A stretch of 64,000 nucleotides of DNA from Paenibacillus contaminans (GCF_003285015.1 NZ_QMFB01000019.1:119314-183313), one strand, 5' to 3'; numbered from the stretch's first letter, positions 1 through 9,445 are shown. Made by a program: numbers and translations. Notes: a model not told the origin generated them from the letters alone.

Positions 1-1818
1 CTCCGGAACGTGAAATTTAAGGAGCGACCGCTTTCAGGGGAAAGCGTTCATGATTTCTCGGGGACGGATCGCTCGACGGCAGAGAAAATTGCGAAGCTGC
101 TCCAAGGCCGCTCTCTGCTTCCGGAGGAGCTCCACAGCTTATTGACTGCGCATGGGCTTGGCCATGTAGTGGATAGTTGGCTTCCATATGTCCAACTGGC
201 CGCATTGGAGGGCCATGTGACTTTGACGAATGCGGTTCGCTGCCGGGAAAACGGCTGGTTTTGGCGGCGCGTACGAAGCTATTCATGCCGTCGCTGCGGA
301 AGCGGCGATAAACGAATGTATTGGAGCCGCTGTTTATTTTGCGGGACGGATTGCCCCTACTGCGAAGAGTGCTTGACGATGGGGCGTTCGCGGTTTTGTA
401 CGCTTCTGATTTTGGGCGAAGGAAGTGTGACCGGTGAGGAACGTGACTCCGTAGTTAGTGCAACTGGTGGCCGGTTGCTTGAGGAGCGGCATATGGTCCG
501 TCATGCAAGATCGTATCAGGCAGGAGCTGCGCTAGGTGCGAAAGGCGCCGCTGCTGCTCAAGAAATGGACGGGCTGGCGGCCCATTTGCGGCCCTGGGGT
601 CTCAGTCCGGCGCAAACGGAGGCGTCGGGCAAGGCGCTGCTTTTTCTTAAGGAAACGGCTGCGGGTATGAAGTCGAATGAAGATGTACGGGCGAAAAAGG
701 GTTCGGCAAGCTCCCATGGCCGCCAAGCTTTGTCAGGGAACGCTTCTATACATCCGAATGCGAACGTGAAAGAGGATCGGCCGTCTTTCCTTATTTGGGC
801 TGTCACGGGTGCGGGCAAGACGGAGATGATTTACCCCTTGGTCTCGCATGAGCTGGCCGCAGGACGGAACGTGCTGATCGCGACGCCGAGGCGGGATGTC
901 GTTCTCGAGCTGATGCCTCGACTTGCTAAAGCATTCCCGGGCGAGAAAATCGTAACGCTGTACGGCGGCAGCAAGCAGCGCTGGGAGCAGGGCAGCGTTA
1001 CGCTATCTACGACGCATCAGTTGATGCGTTTTTGGCGGCGGTTTGATCTGGTCGTGATCGACGAGCTGGATGCCTTTCCGTTCCACGGCAATCCTGTGCT
1101 TGAGTTTGCGGCGATCAAAGCCTGCAAAGAGGATGGGCGCTATATTCTGCTGTCGGCTACGCCTCCCACGGCTCTGCAGGAGGCCTCATCCAGCGGAAAA
1201 CTGCCGCATGTGAAGGTGCCTGTGCGCTACCATCGGCATCCGCTTCCAGGGCCGGTATTGCTTACGTCAAAGCCGCTCAGGAGCTGGATCAAGCTGAACG
1301 CCGTTCCGAAAGGCGTGCTGCTTGCGATGAAAGCATCGGTTGCGAGGGGAGCGCAGCTGTTTATTTTCGTACCCGCAATCGTGTTGGTCGAGCCGCTTGT
1401 TGCGCTGCTGCGCCGAACGTTTCCTGAACTGAACGTGCAGGGGACATCGTCTAAAGACGAGGACAGGGCTGAGAAAGTGATCGGTTTTCGCGAGAAACGA
1501 ACCGATATGCTCGTAACGACGACTATTCTCGAGCGGGGCGTAACGGTGCCGAAGACGGACGTGTTTATTTTGGGTGCGGACTCGGGGTTGTTTAACGAAG
1601 CGGCTTTGGTACAGATGGCAGGACGGGCTGGGCGATCGAAGGATGACCCGTTTGGTTATGTATACTTTATTGCCTACGAACGTACGCAAGCGCAGCGGGC
1701 GGCTATTCGGCAGATCGAGCGCATGAACCGGCTGGCGAAGGAGAAAGGGTATCTTCTTGATGAGGGACCGCAGCAGCAGAAGCACGCATCCCAGGACAGC
1801 GGGGAGGTGCAGCGATGA
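1..1818 (+). CDS. comFA: ComFA, DNA-uptake helicase-like ATPase (5' end cut by window edge)
   Basis: ComFA is the cytoplasmic DEAD-box-like ATPase that helps pull single-stranded DNA into competent cells. A four-cysteine zinc module lies at about residues 92-132 (CRRCG, CLFCG, CPYCEECL). The helicase core follows: Walker A VTGAGKTEM near 265, motif II DELDAFP near 350, motif III LSATPP near 380 and motif VI QMAGRAGRS near 540. The frame is open to base 1. The first start codon is a GTG at 10 without a well-placed ribosome site, so the true start is probably upstream and the visible 602 residues are likely incomplete. The stop overlaps the comFC start (ATGA), indicating translational coupling. 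B. subtilis has comFB between these two genes; it is absent here. Confidence 0.93.
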   Translation, partial: LRNVKFKERPLSGESVHDFSGTDRSTAEKIAKLLQGRSLLPEELHSLLTAHGLGHVVDSWLPYVQLAALEGHVTLTNAVRCRENGWFWRRVRSYSCRRCGSGDKRMYWSRCLFCGTDCPYCEECLTMGRSRFCTLLILGEGSVTGEERDSVVSATGGRLLEERHMVRHARSYQAGAALGAKGAAAAQEMDGLAAHLRPWGLSPAQTEASGKALLFLKETAAGMKSNEDVRAKKGSASSHGRQALSGNASIHPNANVKEDRPSFLIWAVTGAGKTEMIYPLVSHELAAGRNVLIATPRRDVVLELMPRLAKAFPGEKIVTLYGGSKQRWEQGSVTLSTTHQLMRFWRRFDLVVIDELDAFPFHGNPVLEFAAIKACKEDGRYILLSATPPTALQEASSSGKLPHVKVPVRYHRHPLPGPVLLTSKPLRSWIKLNAVPKGVLLAMKASVARGAQLFIFVPAIVLVEPLVALLRRTFPELNVQGTSSKDEDRAEKVIGFREKRTDMLVTTTILERGVTVPKTDVFILGADSGLFNEAALVQMAGRAGRSKDDPFGYVYFIAYERTQAQRAAIRQIERMNRLAKEKGYLLDEGPQQQKHASQDSGEVQR

Positions 1819-2594
1819 TCGGCGAGCCTCGTAGGCCATTTGCGGGTTTATGGCGCGGCATGGGGCATAAAATCGGCGGGTTGCTGGGCGGCTTCCAGCG
1901 GGATTGTCCGGTTTGCCGGGCGGCAGCGAACGCGGCTTCCAACCCGTTCGGGCTTTGCGCGTCTTGTTTTGCCAAGGTTCCTTGGATTACCGAGATTATT
2001 TGCGAAATCTGCGGCCGGTACGAAGCATGTCCCGATTGCCGGCGGCGAAGCGAGCCCGCCTTTCGTCAGAACAGGAGTGCTGTCCGCTATAATGCGGTGA
2101 TGAAGGAGTGGCTGGCGTTGTTCAAGTACCGCGGCGACGAAAGGCTGCTGAATTTATTCGCCGACATGCTGCTGCTTGCGTATCGAAAACATGGCGAGCT
2201 GGCCGACCTGCCCAAGCACGGATTCGATCTGCTTACTTACGTCCCGCTTAGCGAGCAGCGTTTGCTGGAAAGAGGATTCAATCAGGCGGAGCAGTTGGCC
2301 CTTCGGCTTGGTCAAAAAACCAAGGTGCCGGTTATGCCTCTGCTGACCCGCCTGCGTCATACGCCCAAGCAGAGCTTTCAAAAGCGCGCGGAGCGTCTCG
2401 GCAATCTCGAGGGCGCTTTCGATATAGACGGCGAGCATGTCGGCAAGCTGGCTCCCATGCTGCGCGAACGAAACCATCTGCACATCGCAATCGTAGATGA
2501 TGTGTATACGACCGGCACGACGCTGCAGCACTGTTCTTCGATTTTGGCGCGGCATGTGCCCGCAACTTTTTACGGTATTACTTGGGCCAGGTGA
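1815..2594 (+). CDS. comFC: ComFC, phosphoribosyltransferase-like competence protein
   Basis: A 259-residue ComFC/GntX-family protein needed for transformation, thought to act with ComFA on incoming DNA. The N-terminus carries paired cysteines (CPVC, CASC, CEIC, CPDC) in the zinc-ribbon pattern of the family. The C-terminal half is a type I phosphoribosyltransferase fold with the PRPP loop VDDVYTTGTTL near residues 227-237. Its ATG overlaps the comFA stop by four bases, which fixes the start. It is the last gene of the comF pair; the next gene starts about 100 bases downstream behind its own possible promoter. Confidence 0.93.
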   Translation: MIGEPRRPFAGLWRGMGHKIGGLLGGFQRDCPVCRAAANAASNPFGLCASCFAKVPWITEIICEICGRYEACPDCRRRSEPAFRQNRSAVRYNAVMKEWLALFKYRGDERLLNLFADMLLLAYRKHGELADLPKHGFDLLTYVPLSEQRLLERGFNQAEQLALRLGQKTKVPVMPLLTRLRHTPKQSFQKRAERLGNLEGAFDIDGEHVGKLAPMLRERNHLHIAIVDDVYTTGTTLQHCSSILARHVPATFYGITWAR

Positions 2595-2638
2595 CGGAAT
2601 TGTAAAATATTAGAGAATTAGCTATACAAATGTTGCGT

Positions 2639-2674
2639 CGGTCATGTAAACTGGTGGATAAGAATGACCGTTTG
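2639..2674 (+). promoter_or_regulatory. Palindrome and possible SigD promoter upstream of yvyF
   Basis: A perfect 7-base inverted repeat, CGGTCAT (2639-2645) and ATGACCG (2664-2670), surrounds TAAA (2647-2650). ACCGTTTG lies 16 bases further on, a poor match to the SigD -10 consensus GCCGATAA. This could be a weak SigD promoter for yvyF or a binding site; the -10 match is only four of eight. Confidence 0.3.
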
Positions 2675-2697
2675 GATCGATCGGGGGGCTTTTTTTT

Positions 2698-3120
2698 ATG
2701 GGAATGAATGTTGATAATTGTCCTCGCTGCGGCAAAATCTATGTGAAGAATTTTCGTGATGCATGTCCGTCCTGCATAAAAGATTTGGAGCAGCAATATG
2801 AGAAATGCGTGAAGTATTTGCGGGAATCCCGTAAAGCTACCATTATCGAGCTGAGTGAAGCGACCGAGGTATCGGTTAAGCAGATCACGAAGTTTATTCG
2901 GGAAGGCCGTATTTCGATTGCGAGTTTGCCGAACATGGGGTATCCGTGCGAAGTGTGCGGCACCATGATCCGCGAGAACGCGATGTGCGGAAGCTGCCGT
3001 CAGCGGCTGGCGAAGGACGTTTCCAACGCTCGGGAGGACGCGCTGCGTGCGGAGGAAAACCGTAAACAGGAAGCGCATATCGCCTTTAAAATTGAAGATC
3101 GTTTGAAAAACAAAAGATAA
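2698..3120 (+). CDS. yvyF: YvyF-family flagellar-operon protein (TIGR03826)
   Basis: A 140-residue protein with an N-terminal CPRC...CPSC pair, a helix-turn-helix-like middle (LSEATEVSVKQITKFIREGRIS, residues about 52-73) and a second cysteine cluster (CEVC, CGSC) near 84-100. This is the layout of B. subtilis YvyF, a poorly understood protein encoded next to flgM. The ATG follows GGGGG by about nine bases. In B. subtilis flgM follows directly; here a 6 kb sugar-transport cluster separates them and the gene is followed by a strong hairpin. Function unproven; possibly a flagellar regulator. Confidence 0.8.
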   Translation: MGMNVDNCPRCGKIYVKNFRDACPSCIKDLEQQYEKCVKYLRESRKATIIELSEATEVSVKQITKFIREGRISIASLPNMGYPCEVCGTMIRENAMCGSCRQRLAKDVSNAREDALRAEENRKQEAHIAFKIEDRLKNKR

Positions 3121-3134
3121 CGGATCGTATGCGA

Positions 3135-3172
3135 ATCCCTGATACCGAAACGGTATTTTCGATATCAGGGAT
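3135..3172. terminator. Hairpin between convergent yvyF and sugar-binding lipoprotein gene
   Basis: ATCCCTGATA (3135-3144) pairs perfectly with TATCAGGGAT (3163-3172), and an inner CGAAA/TTTCG extends the stem. No T-run follows on either strand. Its place between two convergent genes suggests a bidirectional or factor-assisted terminator or a 3'-end stabiliser. Confidence 0.6.
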
Positions 3173-3275
3173 CTGTCACGGCAATAAACTCGTAAACGTT
3201 GCCGGTCATCTAATGGAGCTTGATCCGGCGCGATGATCAAAGCGATTGCACTATTCCGCTGTCGAGAAACAGCGG

Positions 3276-4859
3276 CTATTTCCGGTTCTGAACATGATCA
3301 TACGCATCCTTATACGTTTTGACCAGTTGATCCAGGCCAAGTTTTTGCACTTCGCCCACATATTGATCCCATTCATCCAGACTGCGGTTGCCGAGAATAA
3401 ATTTCGTAGCATTTTCCTGTTGGTACTTCTTGACGGCTTCTCCGACCGTATTGAGCACATCGATCTGCTGGTCGGTGAACGGAGGGCTCGGCTGCAGCTT
3501 GGAATCGTAGTTGGCCGCTTGTTTGAATGCGTCTTGCGACTCCGTTCCCATGAATGTCAGTGTGGCCATAAAATCCATCCGCGTATAGGTGCCCAAATTA
3601 AACAAACCGGGTTTCTCGCGCAACTCCGATAGCGTTTTGAACGATTTCAAATATTGCTTTTTCCCGTCCGCCATTTCGTACGTGACCCCTTCAACGCCCC
3701 ATGTCGACAATTGCTCGCCTTCATCGCTATAGAAGAAATCCATATATTTCATGGCTTCTTTAATTTTCTTCGATGTCGAGGCTATCGTCATTCCGATATC
3801 GAGCGCCGTCTGGTTAATGTTAACGCGGCTCGCTCCCTCAAATCCTGCAGGAGGCGGCATGAACAGCATGGTGAAGTCAGGACGGTCTTTGCGCAGCGGC
3901 ACATTGTAATAGTCCATTACGACGTAATCCAGAAAGACAAAGGCCTTATCGTTCGAAAGGCTGTCTTCCCACTTCTTGGAGTTAAACGTCAGCCAATCCG
4001 GGGCTATGAGACCTTCCTTGTATAGTTTGTTCATGAACGCAATCATCTTCTTATAGTTGTCTTCGATCGGTCCGTAACGCCATTCTTTCCTGTCAAAGTC
4101 GTAGTACGTATCATTGAAGGTATTGAACTGCGGCGCCATCCGCGAAAGGGTGTCGAACCCGGCTCGCGTGCTGAACGGATAGCTGTCCGGGTACATCTGC
4201 TTCAATTTCTTAAGAACGTCATACAGCTCATCATAGGTCTGCGGGACATTCAAGCCGTTTTTCTTGAAGACATCGTCGCGGTACATCCAAATAATCCGAT
4301 CGCCCAGACCAAAGTTCTGGTCATTCGGGAACTCGTAAAGCTTTCCGTCCACGGACGAGAACCGCTGCAGAATATCGGGATGGGCCCCCAGCCATTTCTT
4401 CAGATTCGGCGCTTGGTCCAGGTAATCCAGAATGTTGACCAGCGCGCCTTGCTGTCCATATTTATTTGCCTTGGTAAAGCTGCTCATGAAAATAAGGTCT
4501 GGCATGTTCCCCGAGGCAATCGTTAAATTGACAGCGCCATCATAATCATTTCCGGGGGGGACTTGACCCTCGATCGAATACCCCGTCTTCTCCTCGATCG
4601 CCTTCCAGATCGGCTTGTCTTTGCTGTAAGTCCAGTTCGATTGAGAAGGGACGAGCATATTGAGCGAGACCTTCTCTGCAGGCTTGGCGGGCGGCGTTCC
4701 TTTACTCGGACTTGCGCTGCTGCCCGGGCTTGCCGTGCCGGAAGCCCCTTCGTTGTCGGATGAGGTGCTGCAGCCTCCAGCGGCGAGACCGAGCAATAGG
4801 GCAAGCGAGATCGTTGTTACCTTTTTCATTATAGCGGCGCAGGCTTGCACAGAAGCCAA
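3276..4859 (-). CDS. Extracellular sugar-binding lipoprotein of an ABC transporter (LplA/YtcQ-like)
   Basis: A family 1-like solute-binding lipoprotein, about 527 residues. It has a lysine-rich signal peptide and a lipobox-like GLAAGGC, then a Ser/Gly/Pro-rich linker and a typical LplA-type body (KAIEEKTGY, SGNMPDLIF, KYGQQGALVNI). The TTG at 4859 is preceded by a strong GGGGAGG ribosome site, while the ATG at 4829 (MKKVTTIS) has none, so TTG is preferred although ATG gives the more ordinary signal peptide. It is the last gene of a three-gene minus-strand operon with two permeases. No ATPase is encoded nearby, as is usual for systems served by a shared MsmX-type ATPase. Substrate unknown; probably an oligosaccharide. 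Confidence 0.88.
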   Translation of the reverse strand: MASVQACAAIMKKVTTISLALLLGLAAGGCSTSSDNEGASGTASPGSSASPSKGTPPAKPAEKVSLNMLVPSQSNWTYSKDKPIWKAIEEKTGYSIEGQVPPGNDYDGAVNLTIASGNMPDLIFMSSFTKANKYGQQGALVNILDYLDQAPNLKKWLGAHPDILQRFSSVDGKLYEFPNDQNFGLGDRIIWMYRDDVFKKNGLNVPQTYDELYDVLKKLKQMYPDSYPFSTRAGFDTLSRMAPQFNTFNDTYYDFDRKEWRYGPIEDNYKKMIAFMNKLYKEGLIAPDWLTFNSKKWEDSLSNDKAFVFLDYVVMDYYNVPLRKDRPDFTMLFMPPPAGFEGASRVNINQTALDIGMTIASTSKKIKEAMKYMDFFYSDEGEQLSTWGVEGVTYEMADGKKQYLKSFKTLSELREKPGLFNLGTYTRMDFMATLTFMGTESQDAFKQAANYDSKLQPSPPFTDQQIDVLNTVGEAVKKYQQENATKFILGNRSLDEWDQYVGEVQKLGLDQLVKTYKDAYDHVQNRK

Positions 4860-4895
4860 TGCGCCTTTCCTCCCCTCAGCAAATTAGTAGTTGCC

Positions 4896-5759
4896 TTACC
4901 CTTTTAAGGAACCGAGCGTCACCCCTTTCACGAAATATTTTTGCAGGAATGGATAGGCTAGAAGGATCGGAAACGTTCCGATCAGAATGGTGGCGTACTT
5001 CAACGATTCTTCAACAATTTGCTGATCGCGCCCGAGCGAGAAATTACCCTGAAGATTCGTTTGTCCCGACAACACGATTTCTCGCAAAACAACCTGCAGC
5101 GGGACGAGGTCGGCATTGCGCAAATAAAGCAGCGGCGTAGAAAAATTGTTCCAGATCCCGACTGCATAGAAGAGTCCGATTGTCGCCAAAGACGCTTTGG
5201 AGAGCGGCAGCGCAATGCGGTAAAACATACCGATGTCGGTCAATCCGTCTATTTTGCCCGCCTCTTCGAGCTCCTGCGGGATGCCGGCGAAAAATGTTTT
5301 CATAATAAGCAAATACCAGGCACTGATCGCTCCGGGAATAATCATCGCCCAGAACGTATCGACGAGCCCCAAGCTTTTGACGACGAGAAAGGTAGGCACC
5401 ATTCCTCCGCCGAAGAACATCGTGACGACGATGGCCATCAGAAGCTGCTTCTGGAACAGCATCTTTTTTTTGGATAGCGAGTACGCCCCCATAGCCGTAC
5501 AAAGCAGTGATATTGCCGTGCCCGATGCCGTATACAGCACCGAATTCCGAAAACCGGTCCAGAGACGCTGGTCATTGAGGGCAATGGCGTACATTTGCAA
5601 ATTGAATCCTTTCGGCCATAAGGACACTTGCCCTTTCATCACGTATACGGAGCCGCTAAGCGACACATTGAGCATGTACAGAAAGGGATACAAGACGACT
5701 GCCAGCAGGAGCAGCATGATGCTGATGTTGATGGCGTCGAACCAACTGAATTTTCTCAT
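4896..5759 (-). CDS. ABC sugar transporter permease, YtcP-like
   Basis: A 287-residue inner-membrane permease of the carbohydrate uptake CUT1 family. It has about six hydrophobic segments and the cytoplasmic coupling loop IPQELEEAGKIDGLTDIGMF near the middle (EAA motif). It ends PFLQKYFVKGVTLGSLKG, the usual tail of YtcP proteins. I chose the ATG at 5759 (MRKFSWFD) because GGAGG lies about 11 bases upstream. The ATG at 5777 directly abuts the upstream permease stop but has no ribosome site. Second gene of the operon. Confidence 0.88.
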   Translation of the reverse strand: MRKFSWFDAINISIMLLLLAVVLYPFLYMLNVSLSGSVYVMKGQVSLWPKGFNLQMYAIALNDQRLWTGFRNSVLYTASGTAISLLCTAMGAYSLSKKKMLFQKQLLMAIVVTMFFGGGMVPTFLVVKSLGLVDTFWAMIIPGAISAWYLLIMKTFFAGIPQELEEAGKIDGLTDIGMFYRIALPLSKASLATIGLFYAVGIWNNFSTPLLYLRNADLVPLQVVLREIVLSGQTNLQGNFSLGRDQQIVEESLKYATILIGTFPILLAYPFLQKYFVKGVTLGSLKG

Positions 5760-5777
5760 CTCACGGATGCCCTCCAT

Positions 5778-6728
5778 TTACCATAAGCTTGATTCCTTGG
5801 CAATTTTACGGCTGAATGCATTGGCGCTTACAAGCAGGAGCAGGTTCACGATGCCGGTAAACAGCCCGATGGCGGTCGCATAACTGTAATTTCCTTGCAG
5901 AAGCCCGATTCGGTAAACGTAAGTGCTGATAATGTCGGCGGTTTCATATGTGGCGGGGTTATAGAGCAAAAATACTTTCTCGAACCCGACCTCTAGCATG
6001 TGCCCGATATCAAGAATCAGCAGCATGATCACCACCGGTAAAATGCCGGGGAGCGAAATATGCCACATCCTTCGGAAGCGCCCCGCGCCATCCATCTCGG
6101 CCGCTTCGTACAGATGGGGGTCGATCGCCGTAAGCGCCGCCAAATACAGAATCGAGGACCAGCCGATGCCCTGCCAGATGCCGGAAGCGACATAGATCGT
6201 ACGAAACCACTCCGGCAAGATCAACCAATTGACGGCAGAGAAGCCGAGCGATTCGATGACTCGGTTGACGATCCCCCCGGAAGGCGAGAGAAAGACCGTG
6301 ATCATGCTAACCACGACCACATTCGAGATGAAATGGGGCAAATAGCTGACCGACTGCACAAATCGCTTAAAGATGGCATGCCTCAGCTCATTCAGCAGCA
6401 AAGCCAATAGAATCGGCGCCGGAAATCCGAACAGAATCGAGTAGAAGCTAAGCAGGAACGTATTTCGGAGCAGCTTGAAGAAATCCGGGTTTTGGAAAAA
6501 CATTTCATAATATTTAAACCCGACCCACTCGCTATGCCAAACCCCGCGAAACAAATTGTATTTCTGAAATGAAATCAGGATGCCGAACATGGGAATGTAG
6601 TGAAAAATAAAGAAATATAGAACGCAAGGCAGCGCCAGCAGCAGCAAATACTTGCTTTCACGAAACTTCCGGCGGAGATTCGATCGTTTTGGCGTCTGCG
6701 TGTAGAGTTCGGGCTGTACCCGAGCCAT
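5778..6728 (-). CDS. ABC sugar transporter permease, LplB-like
   Basis: A 316-residue CUT1-family permease that pairs with the YtcP-like subunit. It has six membrane segments, the family start (LLLLALPCVLYFFIFHYIPM), the coupling loop DPHLYEAAEMDGAGRFRRM near residue 220, and a tail ending in KIAKESSLW. The ATG at 6728 follows AGGAGG by seven bases. The frame stays open another 168 bases upstream, but that extension is unlike the family. First gene of the minus-strand operon, divergent from the regulator at 7055. Confidence 0.9.
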   Translation of the reverse strand: MARVQPELYTQTPKRSNLRRKFRESKYLLLLALPCVLYFFIFHYIPMFGILISFQKYNLFRGVWHSEWVGFKYYEMFFQNPDFFKLLRNTFLLSFYSILFGFPAPILLALLLNELRHAIFKRFVQSVSYLPHFISNVVVVSMITVFLSPSGGIVNRVIESLGFSAVNWLILPEWFRTIYVASGIWQGIGWSSILYLAALTAIDPHLYEAAEMDGAGRFRRMWHISLPGILPVVIMLLILDIGHMLEVGFEKVFLLYNPATYETADIISTYVYRIGLLQGNYSYATAIGLFTGIVNLLLLVSANAFSRKIAKESSLW

Positions 6729-7054
6729 GTGTTTTCCTCCTCTCGTCAGGTTCCGTTTCTCTTGCATCGTACAGGAAATGAAGGCGCTGGCATACATTCT
6801 ATTTGTCAAGATGTATGCGTTCAGAGCCGCTTCTGACAAATTGAATATTACCTGACGAACAGCATATTTACCGCTGTCTGAAGCGGTTTGCCGCAATATT
6901 GATTATTGAAGATGGGGTTGTTATAATGATCCTACCTTGCCGGTGCAGCCATATAAAACAGACTACTCGGTACGGCTGGACCCGATCCGGCCAACTTGCA
7001 GTGCGCTTCTCACACGTGGCGGGATACGAATATTCGTGAGAAGGAGGCAATGTT
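6729..7054. other. Divergent control region of sugar cluster 1
   Basis: A 326-base gap between two divergent genes. An 8-base inverted repeat, ATTTGTCA (6801-6808) and TGACAAAT (6834-6841), could be a regulator site. I see no convincing -35/-10 pair with normal spacing on either strand. Confidence 0.4.
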
Positions 7055-9394
7055 ATGGTTCGGCCAAGATTCATCCCCATCCGCCGGAATTCTTTGTTTG
7101 TGAAGCTGCTGACCGGCTTTCTCATCGTCATTGTGCTGCTGATTTCCTTCAATGCGCTTTCCTTCGCTTTCTTCAAAAACAATATCGAACGGGAAATCAT
7201 CGATAACAGCACGCTTAATTTGAGCAATACAGTCGATCGATACGAAAAACAGTTCAAGATTGTGGAAAGCGCTGTCATGAAGCTTTATTTCAATGACCGC
7301 TTTTATTCCATTTTGCAGAAAGACAATATGTTGGATTACTATACGGCACATCAGATCATCACCAAGGAAATCAGCGCTTTGGTAAGCGACGACCTGCTTC
7401 TTTTGGAAAACATGCTGGTGCTGTTTCGCGATAATTCGATTGTCCTGGATAAGCAAGGCCTGAGCGGCACGGCTGATTTTTTCAGCAAAAGCTACTCCAG
7501 CGAACCTTATAATGCCTTGTTCTGGAAGCAGCAGTTTACAGACAGCTATTCGCTGAGCATTTTTCCCGCGGCTGCTTTCAATGAGATTAGTTTCGACAAG
7601 CATGTGGTCAGTAAGGGCGATTTGGTCCCGTTTGTGATCAAGAATCAATTCAACAGCCGTTATATCGTCGCTGCGCTGCTGGACGCCGACCGGATGTTTC
7701 AAGCGTTCGGGCATGGAGGCGATGACAGCTTCTTTATTCTCGACGCCTCTCAGCGCATGCTTTTTCACAGCGAGAACGACCGTAGGGCGCCGGCGAACGA
7801 TAGCGGTTCCCGCGGCGGTCTGCCCGATCGTTTCACCGCTTCCCAGACAACCGGCTATATGAACATCGACAATTACTACTACATGTACAAGAAAGGCGCC
7901 CATTCCGGGCTTACCTACGTTTATGCCATCCCCAATGTAAGAATAGCGTCGCAGGTTGCGCATTTGAATATGGTATTGATCGTTATTCTTGCCGTATCGC
8001 TCGTGCTCAGCGTGATCATTTCCATCCTGCTCAGCATGAAGCTGAACAGCCCGATTCAACGGATCGTGCAGCTTGTAGAGCGAGGCGGGCATTCCGACAA
8101 ACGGCCCAGTAAAATTCATGAATTCGATCTGATCAGCGACAATATCGCCGACATGATCCGGACCAACCAATCGTTCCATCATGATATTGAGATGAAGAAC
8201 GATTTGCTGAAAAATTACGGGTACATCAATCAGATCAAAAACATTTATCAGTGGGATGGATTGCGCAAGCTGATCGAAATGAACAAACCGTTCTATCTCG
8301 TCGCTTTCCAACTTGCGTTTACGAAGCATTTCCGCAGTCTGATGCCGGATGATCAAGAGAAGGCCTCCTATTACATCAAGGAATTTATCCACCTGCATAT
8401 GAGCGGAAGTTTCCATGATTATGTAACGCTGCAGCTTGAGAAGGAAGTGATTCTATCCTTGATCTTCGAGGAAGAGAGCGCCGATGCAGTGCTTGACGCG
8501 CTGCACCAAATCAAGGGGATGCTTGGCGCCGACAAGGAATATTGTTCGATTACGTTAGCCTTCCGTCCGGTAAGGCGTCATCCTGAGGAGCTTGCCGCAG
8601 CATACGAAGAATCACGTGAAATGATTGCAAGGCGTATGTTGAATCGGGAGACCCAACTCATAACGGATTTAGAGCCTGATCGACGTACGTTCTGGCTGTC
8701 GGTTTCGCAGGAGCAGGAGCTGCTTGCCGCTCTGCAAGGCGGTCACGCGGATAGGGCGACGGACCAGATCCATCGATTTTTGGATTATATGGAGAAGAAT
8801 AAGGCCAATGCGCAGCAGTTTGCCGAATTTGGCAAGGAAGTCGTCCTCAAAGTGATGCAAACGCTGACGTCTTTTAAACTTGATATCGGCCCCTTGTTCA
8901 ACGGGCATCACCCTTCCATTTTGATGGAGGAATGCGTGACGCTGGATGAATACAAGCTGTGTTTCCAACAGTTTATTAACGGAGCGATGCAGCCGGTTCA
9001 GGACAGAAACGCGGAGAAGGATCCAATCAAGGATTACGTTCTGGACTATTTGAGCAAACGTTACGGCGAGGACATCTCACTCGAGCAGCTGGCCGACCAA
9101 TTGCAGCTGTCCCGCGGCTACTTGTCTGCGTATTTCCATGAGAAGACCGGGAAGAAGTTCATCGATTATTTGAATGAGGTGCGCATCAGCCGTGCCAAAG
9201 AAATTTTGAGCCAGACGGATATGCGCATCCAGGAAATCGCACTGCAGGTCGGTTATCAGAATGTCAACTCGTTCATTCGCATGTTCAAGCGGATTAGCGG
9301 ATTTACGCCAGGGGAATATCGGAGAGACGCGCTGGCGAGGGCTTGCGCCGTTCAAGCTCCGGCGGATATGGAACTTGGACGGGATTTTAAGTAG
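7055..9394 (+). CDS. Membrane-anchored AraC-family regulator of sugar cluster 1
   Basis: A 779-residue one-component regulator. A transmembrane helix at about 14-38, a large extracellular sensing region to about 298, a second transmembrane helix at about 299-327 and a HAMP-like stretch come first. A cytoplasmic region and two AraC helix-turn-helix units at about 656-755 follow (SLEQLADQLQLSRGYLSAYF and IQEIALQVGYQNVNSFIRMF). An AAGGAGG ribosome site precedes the ATG. This YesN/Btr-like architecture is very common beside LplA/LplB/YtcP transporters in Paenibacillus, where the protein senses an outside sugar and activates the neighbouring operon. It is divergent from that operon. Confidence 0.9.
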   Translation: MVRPRFIPIRRNSLFVKLLTGFLIVIVLLISFNALSFAFFKNNIEREIIDNSTLNLSNTVDRYEKQFKIVESAVMKLYFNDRFYSILQKDNMLDYYTAHQIITKEISALVSDDLLLLENMLVLFRDNSIVLDKQGLSGTADFFSKSYSSEPYNALFWKQQFTDSYSLSIFPAAAFNEISFDKHVVSKGDLVPFVIKNQFNSRYIVAALLDADRMFQAFGHGGDDSFFILDASQRMLFHSENDRRAPANDSGSRGGLPDRFTASQTTGYMNIDNYYYMYKKGAHSGLTYVYAIPNVRIASQVAHLNMVLIVILAVSLVLSVIISILLSMKLNSPIQRIVQLVERGGHSDKRPSKIHEFDLISDNIADMIRTNQSFHHDIEMKNDLLKNYGYINQIKNIYQWDGLRKLIEMNKPFYLVAFQLAFTKHFRSLMPDDQEKASYYIKEFIHLHMSGSFHDYVTLQLEKEVILSLIFEEESADAVLDALHQIKGMLGADKEYCSITLAFRPVRRHPEELAAAYEESREMIARRMLNRETQLITDLEPDRRTFWLSVSQEQELLAALQGGHADRATDQIHRFLDYMEKNKANAQQFAEFGKEVVLKVMQTLTSFKLDIGPLFNGHHPSILMEECVTLDEYKLCFQQFINGAMQPVQDRNAEKDPIKDYVLDYLSKRYGEDISLEQLADQLQLSRGYLSAYFHEKTGKKFIDYLNEVRISRAKEILSQTDMRIQEIALQVGYQNVNSFIRMFKRISGFTPGEYRRDALARACAVQAPADMELGRDFK

Positions 9395-9417
9395 AAAGGA
9401 AAATCACGTGATTTATA

Positions 9418-9445
9418 TAAAGTTTTGCTGTTAGCAGACCGATAA
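9418..9445 (+). promoter_or_regulatory. SigD promoter of the flgM operon
   Basis: TAAA (9418-9421), 16 bases, then ACCGATAA (9438-9445), which matches the SigD -10 consensus GCCGATAA at seven of eight positions. It lies about 57 bases before flgM. The -10 box falls inside the hairpin that ends the upstream regulator transcript. Confidence 0.75.

Noticed and set aside
6906..6927. Promoter for the cluster 1 regulator (TTGAAG ... TATAAT)
   Set aside because: Spacing is only ten bases, too short for SigA.
7010..8416. 468-codon open frame on the minus strand opposite the AraC regulator
   Set aside because: Antisense shadow; the plus-strand protein has clear transmembrane and HTH domains.
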